Origin: Rhodoferax sp.
GTDB taxonomy: Bacteria > Pseudomonadota > Gammaproteobacteria > Burkholderiales > Burkholderiaceae_C
Assembly: GCF_023700745.1 (NCBI RefSeq)
Contig: NZ_JAMPYG010000001.1
Location: forward strand, 62,001-126,000
Length of the DNA: 64,000 nucleotides
Direction of reading: 5' to 3'
The notes beneath the pieces were generated by a model, which searched no databases, had not been told where the DNA came from, and saw nothing but the letters and a program-made list of their open reading frames with translations. Positions 1 to 7,465 of this stretch are shown here, one piece after another. The first letter of the stretch is position 1. The number at the start of each line of letters is the position of its first letter. The position numbers were made by a program, and so were the translations under genes.

Positions 1-419
1 TTGGTCAGGCTTTGCGCGCCAGCCAGCGCAAAATCATGGTGTTTTTGGTCGCAGTGTTGATGATCGTGCTGGTGGTGGGCACGCTGATGTACGTGGTTGA
101 AGGCCCTGCCAATGGCTACACCAGTATCCCTACGTCGGTTTACTGGGCCATCACCACCATGACCACCGTTGGTTTTGGCGACATCACGCCCAAAACAGAC
201 CTTGGACGGCTGATTTCATCGGCCATGATGTTGTTGGGCTGGGGCACGCTCGCGGTGCCTACTGGCATTGTGACTGCCGAGATGACCTATGCACGCAGAG
301 CCACTGTGACCACCCGCACCTGCCACGAGTGTTTGACCGAGGGGCACATGCCCGATGCCAACTTTTGTCGCCATTGTGGTGCCCGTTTGCCTGACTATGC
401 CAAAGAACCTGGTGCTTGA
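1..419 (+). CDS. Potassium channel, C-terminal part (cut by window edge)
   Basis: The reading frame is open from base 3, so the gene enters from the left and its first part is missing. What remains is a hydrophobic helix (about residues 9-33), a pore loop with the K+ selectivity filter TVGFGD, and a second helix; this matches S5-P-S6 of a voltage-gated-type K+ channel in the inner membrane. A cytoplasmic tail follows with four cysteines in two CxxC pairs (CHEC and CRHC), which looks like a zinc ribbon. A TTG at base 12 could be taken as a start, but codons upstream continue in frame and an S1-S4 sensor would normally precede, so I read this as a truncated gene. Confidence 0.85.
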   Translation, partial: GQALRASQRKIMVFLVAVLMIVLVVGTLMYVVEGPANGYTSIPTSVYWAITTMTTVGFGDITPKTDLGRLISSAMMLLGWGTLAVPTGIVTAEMTYARRATVTTRTCHECLTEGHMPDANFCRHCGARLPDYAKEPGA

Positions 420-466
420 TGGTGCCTGACCCATAAACTATGGGTGTTTACTGTTTCTGATTTGAT

Positions 467-1657
467 ATGACGTTAAAAACAATTGAGCCTGAAAAAGTGG
501 GCCTGTGCCCGCAGCGCCTGCAGCGGCTGATGACCGTGTTGCAGGACGAGACAGATCGAAAACGCCTGCCTGGTGCGGTGGCGGTGGTGGCACGGCATGG
601 CCAGGTGGCCTTGTTCGACAGTGTCGGGCTGCTCAACCCGGCCACCGGTGTGGCCATGACGCCAGAGGCCCACTTTCGCATCTATTCCATGACCAAACCG
701 ATTGTCTCGGTGGCGGCCATGATGCTGATGGAAGAGGGCCGCTTGCTGCTGAATGACCCAGTGGCTAAATTCTTGCCAGAATTTGCGGCCCAGCAAGTGG
801 CCACGATGGCGACTGGTACCGTGCAATTGCAGCCGGCTGGGCGCGCTGCCACCCTGCATGATCTGCTGCGCCACACCGCTGGCATGACCTATGAATTTCT
901 GGGGAGTACGCCGGTACAGCGCCAGTACACCCAGCTGCGCATTGGTTCGCGCGAGCGCAGTCTGGCTGAATTCACCCAGCAACTGGCTGGCCTGCCGCTG
1001 ATTTTCGAGCCGGGCAGCGCATTTGAATACAGCCGGGCCACGGATGTGCTGGGGCGGGTCATCGAGGTCATTTCGGGGCAAACGCTGCCAGACTTTCTGG
1101 CAGAGCGCATTTTCGAGCCGCTGGGCATGCACCATACCGCCTTTGCGGTGGCCGAGCAACACCACGAACTGATTGCCGAACCCTTTGCGCGCGACCCCGA
1201 TGGCGGTGTGCAGATGCGCGTGATTGATGTTCGCGCCGATGCGGCGCTGGCCTCAGGCGGTGGCGGCCTGGCGTCTACCGCGATGGACTATGCCCGTTTT
1301 TTGCAATTCATGCTGAATCGTGGCGAACTTGCCGGTGTGCGCCTGCTGGGTCCGCGCACGGTCGATTTCATGACCACCGATCACCTTGGTGACATCCCGG
1401 TGTTCAGCGCCGGATCGCGTTCACTGCTGCCCGCCGGTCACGGTTTTGGCCTGGGCTTTGCCGTACGCAAGCATCTGGGTGTGGCACCGGTGCCGGGTTC
1501 GGTCGGCACCTATTTCTGGGGAGGTCTGGCCGGCACCACATTTTTTGTCGATCCGGCGCTGGACCTGTTTGGCATTCTGATGCTGCAAGCGCCCAACCAG
1601 CGCGAGTATTACCGCATGCTGTTTCGTGACATGGTGTACGCGGCGTTGATGGATTGA
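467..1657 (+). CDS. Serine hydrolase, class C beta-lactamase fold
   Basis: A 396-residue protein of the beta-lactamase/transpeptidase-like family (EstB/AmpC fold). The nucleophile motif SMTK (SxxK) is at about residue 75 in the context FRIYSMTKP, and a YSR motif near residue 188 stands in for the YxN of AmpC. A late HGFGLGF segment and a GTYFWGG segment fit the part of the fold around the KTG strand. No signal peptide is visible, so it is probably a cytoplasmic esterase or peptidase rather than a resistance lactamase. It ends 13 bp from the convergent hemerythrin gene. The substrate cannot be told from sequence. Confidence 0.85.
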   Translation: MTLKTIEPEKVGLCPQRLQRLMTVLQDETDRKRLPGAVAVVARHGQVALFDSVGLLNPATGVAMTPEAHFRIYSMTKPIVSVAAMMLMEEGRLLLNDPVAKFLPEFAAQQVATMATGTVQLQPAGRAATLHDLLRHTAGMTYEFLGSTPVQRQYTQLRIGSRERSLAEFTQQLAGLPLIFEPGSAFEYSRATDVLGRVIEVISGQTLPDFLAERIFEPLGMHHTAFAVAEQHHELIAEPFARDPDGGVQMRVIDVRADAALASGGGGLASTAMDYARFLQFMLNRGELAGVRLLGPRTVDFMTTDHLGDIPVFSAGSRSLLPAGHGFGLGFAVRKHLGVAPVPGSVGTYFWGGLAGTTFFVDPALDLFGILMLQAPNQREYYRMLFRDMVYAALMD

Positions 1658-1670
1658 CTAACAGCTTGGA

Positions 1671-2180
1671 TCAAGCCGGGACGGCACTTTCCTGCGTCAC
1701 TTCCTGATCCGTCGAACAACTCGCACCGCCACAGCCATGAATGGCTTCGGTCGGAAGGGCTTGTGGCATGTTGACCTGATCGGTGACAGGGTCATAACCG
1801 ACATTGCGCAGGTGCAGTGCCAGAGCCGCATCCATGGCCTGGGCGTGCATGGGGAACCAGGTGCCCAGTTCATCGGCCATTTGGCGCACCACGGCCAGCT
1901 CGCCCGCGCTGCCGCGTTTGTCCCCCTCACGCATCACCTCCAGAACCACCCGGTGCTGGGAGCTGTGGCAGTTGCTGCTGGAAAAACCGGTGCTTTGCAT
2001 CCAGCGGTCTTCGCGCGCAAAGTGGTCATCGGTGTGCGCCACCAGTTCGCGCCAGAGCGGCAGCAGAGTTTCATCGGGGGCGTTGACTACTTTTGCCAAC
2101 AAATCCACAAATTCGTGGTGGGTCTCATCCATCATGGGCAAGCCAAGAGCGAAGGTGTCTGTCCATTGCAGCGCGGGCAT
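1671..2180 (-). CDS. Bacteriohemerythrin
   Basis: A 169-residue non-heme di-iron O2-binding protein. Ligand motifs are visible in order: THHEF (about residue 20), HTDDHFAREDRWM (HxxxHxxxE, about 50), SSQHRVVLE (about 72) and FPMHAQAMD (HxxxxD, about 108). The C-terminal extension ends in a Cys-rich tail with CGGASC. The frame is open 126 bp further upstream, but ATG at 2180 is preferred because AAGGA lies about 8 bp before it and homologues start with MPxLxWxD. Likely role is O2 or NO sensing, storage or delivery when oxygen is low. The FNR box at 2293-2306 lies about 115 bp upstream, which fits control by oxygen. Confidence 0.88.
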   Translation of the reverse strand: MPALQWTDTFALGLPMMDETHHEFVDLLAKVVNAPDETLLPLWRELVAHTDDHFAREDRWMQSTGFSSSNCHSSQHRVVLEVMREGDKRGSAGELAVVRQMADELGTWFPMHAQAMDAALALHLRNVGYDPVTDQVNMPQALPTEAIHGCGGASCSTDQEVTQESAVPA

Positions 2181-2292
2181 CGAAGAATCCTTTTTAAAGT
2201 GCAAATTGAAGCATACCCACAACGCCATTTTTTGGCCTTGACCCAGATCATTTTTCTGCAATGTGAAATACGGTTCCTTATCGTAGGAGAGT

Positions 2293-2306
2293 TTGATCCA
2301 AATCAA
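2293..2306. promoter_or_regulatory. FNR/ANR-type box in divergent promoter region
   Basis: The sequence TTGATccaaATCAA is a perfect match to the FNR/ANR/DNR consensus TTGAT-N4-ATCAA. It lies between the divergent hemerythrin (start 2180) and oxidoreductase (start 2400) genes. A centre at -41.5 would place a start site near 2341 for the plus-strand operon, with CATGAT as a possible -10, or near 2258 for hemerythrin with a TATTTC-like -10. Either or both may use it. Confidence 0.75.
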
Positions 2307-2320
2307 CTATTCGATTCCTT

Positions 2321-2338
2321 GCCGGATCATGATCCGGC
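2321..2338. repeat. 18-bp perfect palindrome upstream of por operon
   Basis: GCCGGATCA followed directly by its complement TGATCCGGC forms an uninterrupted 18-bp palindrome. It sits just downstream of the FNR box and overlaps the place where the plus-strand promoter or start site would be. It may be an operator or a hairpin in the 5' leader. No regulator can be named. Confidence 0.5.
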
Positions 2339-2399
2339 TTGTTGAAAAAGGCCGCAGGCACTTTGCCTGCTTGACCTGGCAACATTTGAGGAGCACACC

Positions 2400-2990
2400 A
2401 TGTTTCAGGTTCGCATTCACGGGCGCGGCGGTCAAGGGGTCGTCACGGGTGCAGAGATGATGTCCATCGCTGCGTTTTTGGGGGGGCGCCATGCCCAGGC
2501 TTTTCCCAGTTTTGGCTCTGAGCGCACTGGCGCGCCGGTGGTGGCTTTTTGCCGCATGGATGACCGTGAGATTCGCCTGCGCGAACCGATCATGCAGCCC
2601 GATGCCATCATCATCCAGGACCCGACCCTGTTGCACCAGGTCGATGTGTTCAGCGGTCTCAAGAAAGACGGCTACATCCTGATCAACACCACGCGCACGT
2701 TTGCGGAACTGGGGCTGGGTGAGTTTGTCAAGGATTTCCAGCCAGCACATTTGCTGACGGTGCCTGCTTCGGAATTGGCCATGAAGCATGTGGGGCGCGC
2801 CGTGCCCAATGTGCCCTTGCTGGGTGCCTTTGCCGCTCTGTGCGGCCTGATTTCACTGGATGCCGTGCAGCGCGCCATTGACGACAAATTCAAAGGCCCG
2901 GTTGCCCTGGGTAACAAGGCAGCCGCGGCAGAAGCTTACAAGTCCGTCATGGGACACGCAAAACAGGACGAGGAGACACATCATGCTTGA
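2400..2990 (+). CDS. porG: 2-oxoacid:ferredoxin (pyruvate-type) oxidoreductase, gamma subunit
   Basis: A 196-residue protein with the family signature near its N-terminus: RIHGRGGQGVVTGAEM, then AFPSFGSERTGAPV. In the multi-subunit enzymes this chain supports CoA-dependent oxidative decarboxylation of a 2-oxoacid with reduction of ferredoxin. It is the first gene of four (gamma, alpha, beta, then a flavo-Fe-S protein) and overlaps the alpha gene by 8 bp. An AGGAG lies about 9 bp before the ATG. Pyruvate is the likeliest substrate by family resemblance; 2-oxoglutarate or another oxoacid is not excluded. Confidence 0.85.
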   Translation: MFQVRIHGRGGQGVVTGAEMMSIAAFLGGRHAQAFPSFGSERTGAPVVAFCRMDDREIRLREPIMQPDAIIIQDPTLLHQVDVFSGLKKDGYILINTTRTFAELGLGEFVKDFQPAHLLTVPASELAMKHVGRAVPNVPLLGAFAALCGLISLDAVQRAIDDKFKGPVALGNKAAAAEAYKSVMGHAKQDEETHHA

Positions 2991-4236
2991 ACAATGCGAA
3001 GGCTCGCATGCCGTAGCCAAGGCCGTGGCGCTGAGCCGCCCCGAAGTGATTTGCGCCTACCCCATTTCCCCGCAAACCCATATCGTGGAAGGCTTGGGTG
3101 AGCTGGTCAAGTCGGGTGACCTGACCTCCTGCGAGTTCGTCAATGTGGAGTCCGAGTTTGCCGCCCTGAGCGTGGCCATCGGTGCCTCTGCGGCCGGCGC
3201 GCGTGCCTATACCGCCACGGCCAGTCAGGGTTTGCTGTTCATGGCCGAGGCGGTTTACAACGCTTCCGGCCTGGGCTTGCCGATTGTGATGACAGTGGCC
3301 AACCGCGCCATTGGTGCCCCCATCAACATCTGGAACGACCACACCGACAGCATGTCGATGCGCGATGCCGGCTGGCTACAGATTTTTGCCGAAACCAACC
3401 AGGAGGCACTGGACCTGCACATTCAGGCCTTCAAGATTGCCGAAGAACTGTCGCTGCCGGTGATGGTGTGCATGGACGGCTTCATCCTGACGCACGCCTA
3501 TGAGCGGGTCGACATGCCGGATCAGGCCCAGGTCGACCGGTTTTTGCCACCCTATGAACCGCGCCAGGTGCTGGACCCCAACGACCCGGTCACGATCGGT
3601 GCCATGGTCGGGCCCGAGGCCTTCACCGAAGTGCGCTACCTAGCCCACGCCAAGCAGATGCAGGCGCTTGATCTGATCCCCCAAATTGCTGCCGAGTTCA
3701 AAAAAGAGTTTGGCCGTGATTCAGGTGGTTTGATCAAAACCTACCAGACAGAAGATGCCGAAACCATCGTGATCGCGCTGGGCTCGGTGCTCGGCACCAT
3801 CAAGGACACCGTGGACGATTTGCGCGCCCAGGGAATCAAGGTGGGTGTGCTGGGCATCACCTCGTACCGTCCGTTCCCGATCTCAGCCATTCGCGATGCC
3901 ACCGCCAAGGCGAAGCGCATCGTGGTGATCGAGAAGTGTTTTGCCGTGGGCATAGGCGGCATTGTCTCGCGCGACGTGCGCAGCGCCGTGCGCAACCGCC
4001 CGCAGCCGGTGCTGACGGTGGTGGCGGGTTTGGGCGGGCGTGCCATCACCAAGACTTCGGTGCATCAGTTGCTGCTGGACGCGATTGCCGACAAGCTTGA
4101 ACTGCTGACCTTTCTGGATCTGGACTGGGCGGTGGTCAACCGGGTGCTGGAGCGCGAAAAAACCCAACGCCGTTCCGGTCCGGTTGCCGAAGGCATCCTG
4201 CGCGACATGGGCACTGTGCCGTCGCCCAACGCCTGA
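2983..4236 (+). CDS. porA: 2-oxoacid:ferredoxin (pyruvate-type) oxidoreductase, alpha subunit
   Basis: A 417-residue protein starting MLEQCEGSHAVA, the usual N-terminus of PorA-type alpha chains. It has the substrate-side motif AYPISPQTHIVE and the conserved ASQGLLFMAE, NRAIGAPINIW and DHTDSMSMRD blocks. The open frame extends 123 bp upstream through the gamma gene, but ATG 2983 has GAGGAG in front and gives the family N-terminus. The C-terminal half (about 250-400) is the transketolase C-like domain, with GSVLGTIKDTVDDLR. Works as a heteromer with the neighbouring gamma and beta chains in the cytoplasm. Confidence 0.88.
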   Translation: MLEQCEGSHAVAKAVALSRPEVICAYPISPQTHIVEGLGELVKSGDLTSCEFVNVESEFAALSVAIGASAAGARAYTATASQGLLFMAEAVYNASGLGLPIVMTVANRAIGAPINIWNDHTDSMSMRDAGWLQIFAETNQEALDLHIQAFKIAEELSLPVMVCMDGFILTHAYERVDMPDQAQVDRFLPPYEPRQVLDPNDPVTIGAMVGPEAFTEVRYLAHAKQMQALDLIPQIAAEFKKEFGRDSGGLIKTYQTEDAETIVIALGSVLGTIKDTVDDLRAQGIKVGVLGITSYRPFPISAIRDATAKAKRIVVIEKCFAVGIGGIVSRDVRSAVRNRPQPVLTVVAGLGGRAITKTSVHQLLLDAIADKLELLTFLDLDWAVVNRVLEREKTQRRSGPVAEGILRDMGTVPSPNA

Positions 4237-4262
4237 TGCTCAACTGACAAGAAGGAACCATC

Positions 4263-5255
4263 ATGGAACAGTCATTGGTCAAGTTTTACCAAACCGGCAC
4301 TTTCACTGTCGGTAACCGTCTGCTCGCCCCCGAGCAGCGCAGCGTGCAGTCGGGTACGGCACGCAGCAATTCACTTAATTCCGGTCACCGTGCCTGCCAG
4401 GGCTGTGGTGAGGCGCTGGGCGCACGTTATGCGATTGATGCCGCCATGGCGGCCACCAAGGGCCAGCTGATCGCCGCCAACGCCACCGGATGTCTTGAGG
4501 TGTTTTCCACACCGTACCCCGAAACCTCATGGCAAATGCCCTGGATTCACTCACTGTTTGGCAACACCGCAGCGGTTGCCACCGGCATTGCTGCCGCCAT
4601 GAAGGCCAAAGGCCGCAGCGACGTGCGGGTGGTGGCGCAAGGCGGCGACGGTGGCACCACCGACATCGGCTTCGGTTGCCTGTCGGGCATGTTCGAGCGC
4701 AACGACGATGTGCTCTATATCTGTTACGACAACGAGGCCTACATGAACACGGGTGTGCAACGCTCCAGTGCCACACCGCCGGCGGCGCGCACCGCCACCA
4801 CCATGGCCGTGGGGCAGCATCCGGGCAATGAATTTGGCCAGGGCAAAAACGTTCCGCAAATCGCCATGGCGCACGAAATCCCCTATGTGGCCACCGCCAC
4901 CGTGGCCGATTTGCACGATCTGGAATACAAGGTCACCAAGGCCATGTCGATGCATGGCGCGCGCTACATCCACATTTTTGTGCCGTGTCCACTGGGCTGG
5001 GGCGCGGCCTCACATGACACCATCAAGTTGTCAAGGCTGGCGGTTGAGAGCGGGGTCTTTCCGGTATTCGAGGCCGAACGCGGCGAGGTCACTGGTGTGC
5101 TGAAGATCCGTCGCCAGGTGCCGGTTGAAGACTACCTGAAGCCGCAAAAACGCTTTGCCCACCTGTTTGGCAAAAAGCCCGATGTGGCGACTTTGGCCCG
5201 CTTGCAGGAGCGCGCTGACCGCAATATTCGCCGTTTTGGCTTGTTAGGGGAATGA
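4263..5255 (+). CDS. porB: 2-oxoacid:ferredoxin (pyruvate-type) oxidoreductase, beta subunit (TPP-binding)
   Basis: A 330-residue thiamine-diphosphate-binding chain. The cluster ligands CQGCG are at about residue 44. The TPP/Mg motif runs from GGDGGTTDIG (about 128) to the Asn in YDNEAYMNTG (about 160). Spacing to porA is 26 bp with AAGGAA before the start, and the stop overlaps the next gene by 4 bp (ATGA). That tight coupling implies a fixed complex with the flavoprotein encoded downstream. Confidence 0.88.
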   Translation: MEQSLVKFYQTGTFTVGNRLLAPEQRSVQSGTARSNSLNSGHRACQGCGEALGARYAIDAAMAATKGQLIAANATGCLEVFSTPYPETSWQMPWIHSLFGNTAAVATGIAAAMKAKGRSDVRVVAQGGDGGTTDIGFGCLSGMFERNDDVLYICYDNEAYMNTGVQRSSATPPAARTATTMAVGQHPGNEFGQGKNVPQIAMAHEIPYVATATVADLHDLEYKVTKAMSMHGARYIHIFVPCPLGWGAASHDTIKLSRLAVESGVFPVFEAERGEVTGVLKIRRQVPVEDYLKPQKRFAHLFGKKPDVATLARLQERADRNIRRFGLLGE

Positions 5256-6883
5256 CCATGCAAAAACCATTTGCCATCACGCTTGACGTCGGCAGCTCTT
5301 TGGCCAACCACACGGGTTCTTGGCGCACCGAGCGCCCGGTGTATCTGAGCCGCATACCACCGTGCAACCACCAGTGCCCCGCCGGGGAAAACATCCAGGG
5401 CTGGCTGTTCCATGCCGAGTCGGGCAATTATCAGGAAGCCTGGCGCACGCTGGTGGAAGACAACCCGTTTCCGGCCATCATGGGGCGCGTGTGTTACCAC
5501 ACCTGTGAGGGTTCGTGTAACCGGGGCCAACTTGATTCGCCTGTCGGCATCAATTCGGTCGAGCACTTTTTGGGTGATGAAGCCATCGCCAAGGGCTGGA
5601 AGTTGCCTGCGACGGCGGCCAGCTCAGGCAAAAAAGTGATGGTGGTCGGTGCCGGGCCTTCAGGTTTGTCGGCGGCTTACCAGCTGGCGCGCCTGGGTCA
5701 TGCGGTTACCGTGATCGAGGCCGGGCCGCTGCCGGGCGGCATGATGCGTTTTGGCATACCGCAATACCGCCTGCCGCGTCAGGTGCTTGATGCCGAGGTG
5801 CAGCGCATCGTGGATTTGGGTGTGCGCATTGAATACAACACCAAGGTGGATAACGTGCTGCAAGCCAAAGAGGCTGGCGGTTTCGATGCTGTTTTTCTGG
5901 CCGTGGGTGCGCACATTGCCAAGCGTGCCTTCATTCCTGCGGGTGATTCCGCCAAGGTGCTGGATGCAGTGTCGGTGCTGCGTTCGATGGAGGGCGAAGA
6001 CAAGCCCTTGCTTGGGCGCCGCGTGGTGGTTTATGGCGGTGGCAACACCGCCATTGACGTGGCCCGCACCGCGAAACGGCTGGGCGCGACCGAGTCCATC
6101 ATTGTTTACCGCCGCAACCGCGACAAGATGCCCGCGCATGACTTCGAGGTCGAAGAAGCGCTGCAAGAAGGCGTCATGATCAAGTGGCTCTCCACCATCA
6201 AGCAGGCCGGCGAGTCGTCCATCATGGTCGAAAAGATGGCGCTTGATGACAAGGGCTTTCCTCAGCCTACAGGCGAGTTCGAGACGCTGGAAGCCGACTC
6301 GGTGGTGCTGGCGCTGGGCCAGGATGTGGATTTGTCGCTGATCGAGGGCGTGCCGGGCATGATCGTGCAAGATGGTGTGGTGCAGGTCAATGCGCAGATG
6401 ATGACCGGCCACGACGGCATTTTTGCCGGCGGTGACATGGTGCCTGCCGACCGCAATGCGACCGTCGCTATCGGTCACGGCAAAAAAGCAGCGCGCAACA
6501 TCGATGCCTGGCTTCGTGGCACGGTTCATGTGCCTGCGCCAAAAAATGAAGTTGCCAGCTTTGATCTGCTCAACACGTGGTACTACAGCGATGCGCCAAA
6601 AACGGTTCGGCCCATGCTGGACATCATTCGGCGCCAATCCACCTTTGAAGAAGTGCAGGGCGGCCTGGATGAAAGCAATGCGCTGTTTGAAGCCAGGCGC
6701 TGCCTGTCATGCGGGAATTGCTTCGAATGTGACAACTGTTACGGCGTGTGCCCTGACAACGCCGTCATCAAGCTCGGCCCCGGCAAAGGCTTTGAGTTCA
6801 ATTACGACTACTGCAAAGGCTGCGGCATTTGTGTCTCGGAATGCCCTTGCGGATCGATCAAGATGGTGCCTGAAGATATTTGA
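5252..6883 (+). CDS. GltD-like FAD/NAD(P) oxidoreductase with C-terminal 2x[4Fe-4S] ferredoxin domain
   Basis: A 543-residue fusion. Residues 1-110 carry the cysteine-rich domain of glutamate synthase small subunits (CNHQCPAGENIQGW, then CYHTCEGSCNRG). Residues 125-420 hold FAD (GAGPSGLSAAYQLA) and NAD(P)H (YGGGNTAIDVARTA) Rossmann motifs. The end carries two ferredoxin-type clusters, CGNCFECDNCYGVCP and CKGCGICVSECP. No gltB lies nearby. It overlaps porB by 4 bp, so it most likely links the oxoacid oxidoreductase to NAD(P)H, taking the place of the small PorD ferredoxin chain. The direction of electron flow is inference. Confidence 0.82.
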   Translation: MTMQKPFAITLDVGSSLANHTGSWRTERPVYLSRIPPCNHQCPAGENIQGWLFHAESGNYQEAWRTLVEDNPFPAIMGRVCYHTCEGSCNRGQLDSPVGINSVEHFLGDEAIAKGWKLPATAASSGKKVMVVGAGPSGLSAAYQLARLGHAVTVIEAGPLPGGMMRFGIPQYRLPRQVLDAEVQRIVDLGVRIEYNTKVDNVLQAKEAGGFDAVFLAVGAHIAKRAFIPAGDSAKVLDAVSVLRSMEGEDKPLLGRRVVVYGGGNTAIDVARTAKRLGATESIIVYRRNRDKMPAHDFEVEEALQEGVMIKWLSTIKQAGESSIMVEKMALDDKGFPQPTGEFETLEADSVVLALGQDVDLSLIEGVPGMIVQDGVVQVNAQMMTGHDGIFAGGDMVPADRNATVAIGHGKKAARNIDAWLRGTVHVPAPKNEVASFDLLNTWYYSDAPKTVRPMLDIIRRQSTFEEVQGGLDESNALFEARRCLSCGNCFECDNCYGVCPDNAVIKLGPGKGFEFNYDYCKGCGICVSECPCGSIKMVPEDI

Positions 6884-6898
6884 CCTGCCGCCTGTCGC

Positions 6899-6928
6899 GG
6901 AGGCTCAGAGCGTGCGCTTTGAGCCTCC
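6899..6928 (+). terminator. Hairpin after por operon
   Basis: GGAGGCTCA and its complement TGAGCCTCC form a 9-bp stem with a 12-base loop, 16 bp after the stop of the flavoprotein gene. No T tract follows at once (TTTTT appears about 10 bases later), so it may be a weak terminator or a 3' stability hairpin. Confidence 0.55.
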
Positions 6929-7019
6929 GTGCAGATCACGTTTTTCATGCGATTTGTCAGTTCTGGACTGATGATCTGGTTCAAAATGTGTTTGTCTGTT
7001 TACTTAAAAGGAGTAAGTC

Positions 7020-7463
7020 ATGTTCAAACATATCCTGGTCCCTGTCGATGGCTCCGATACCGCACAGAAGGCCGTGGCCAAGGCAACTGCCCTGGCCAAG
7101 GCGTTTGCCAGCCGGGTCACGGTGATTTATGTGATTGATCCCTATCCCTTTACCGGCGTGGGCACCGACTTTGCCTATGGCCAGGCTGAATACTTGAGCG
7201 CGGCCACGGCCGAAGCCAATGCCGCTGTCAAGCTTGCCAAACAGTCTTTTGCCGATGCCGGTGTCAATGTGGAGACTTCGGTGGTCGAGGCGCACACCGC
7301 CTGGCGCGGCATTGTCGAAGCCGGTGAGTCATTGCAGGCCGACCTGATCGTGATGGGCTCACACGGCCGCAATGCCCTTGAGAAACTGGTGCTCGGCAGC
7401 GTGGCGCAAGCCGTGCTGTCGCACACCAAGCTGCCGGTGCTGGTGGTGCGCGACGTCAAATAG
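7020..7463 (+). CDS. Universal stress protein, UspA family
   Basis: A 147-residue single Usp domain. It begins MFKHILVPVDGSD and carries the ATP-binding signature GSHGRNALEKLVLGS (Gx2Gx9GS) near residue 115, so it belongs to the ATP-binding branch. AAGGAG precedes the ATG by 7 bp. It lies behind the hairpin that ends the por operon, so it probably has its own promoter. Usp proteins of this type often respond to anaerobiosis or energy stress in denitrifiers; here that is suggested only by the neighbours. It ends 2 bp from the convergent nrdJ. Confidence 0.9.
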   Translation: MFKHILVPVDGSDTAQKAVAKATALAKAFASRVTVIYVIDPYPFTGVGTDFAYGQAEYLSAATAEANAAVKLAKQSFADAGVNVETSVVEAHTAWRGIVEAGESLQADLIVMGSHGRNALEKLVLGSVAQAVLSHTKLPVLVVRDVK

Positions 7464-7465
7464 GC

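Noticed and set aside
6971..6984. FNR-like ATGATctggTTCAA before the universal stress gene
   Set aside because: Only 8 of 10 positions match, and a -41.5 placement would put the start site at the start codon.
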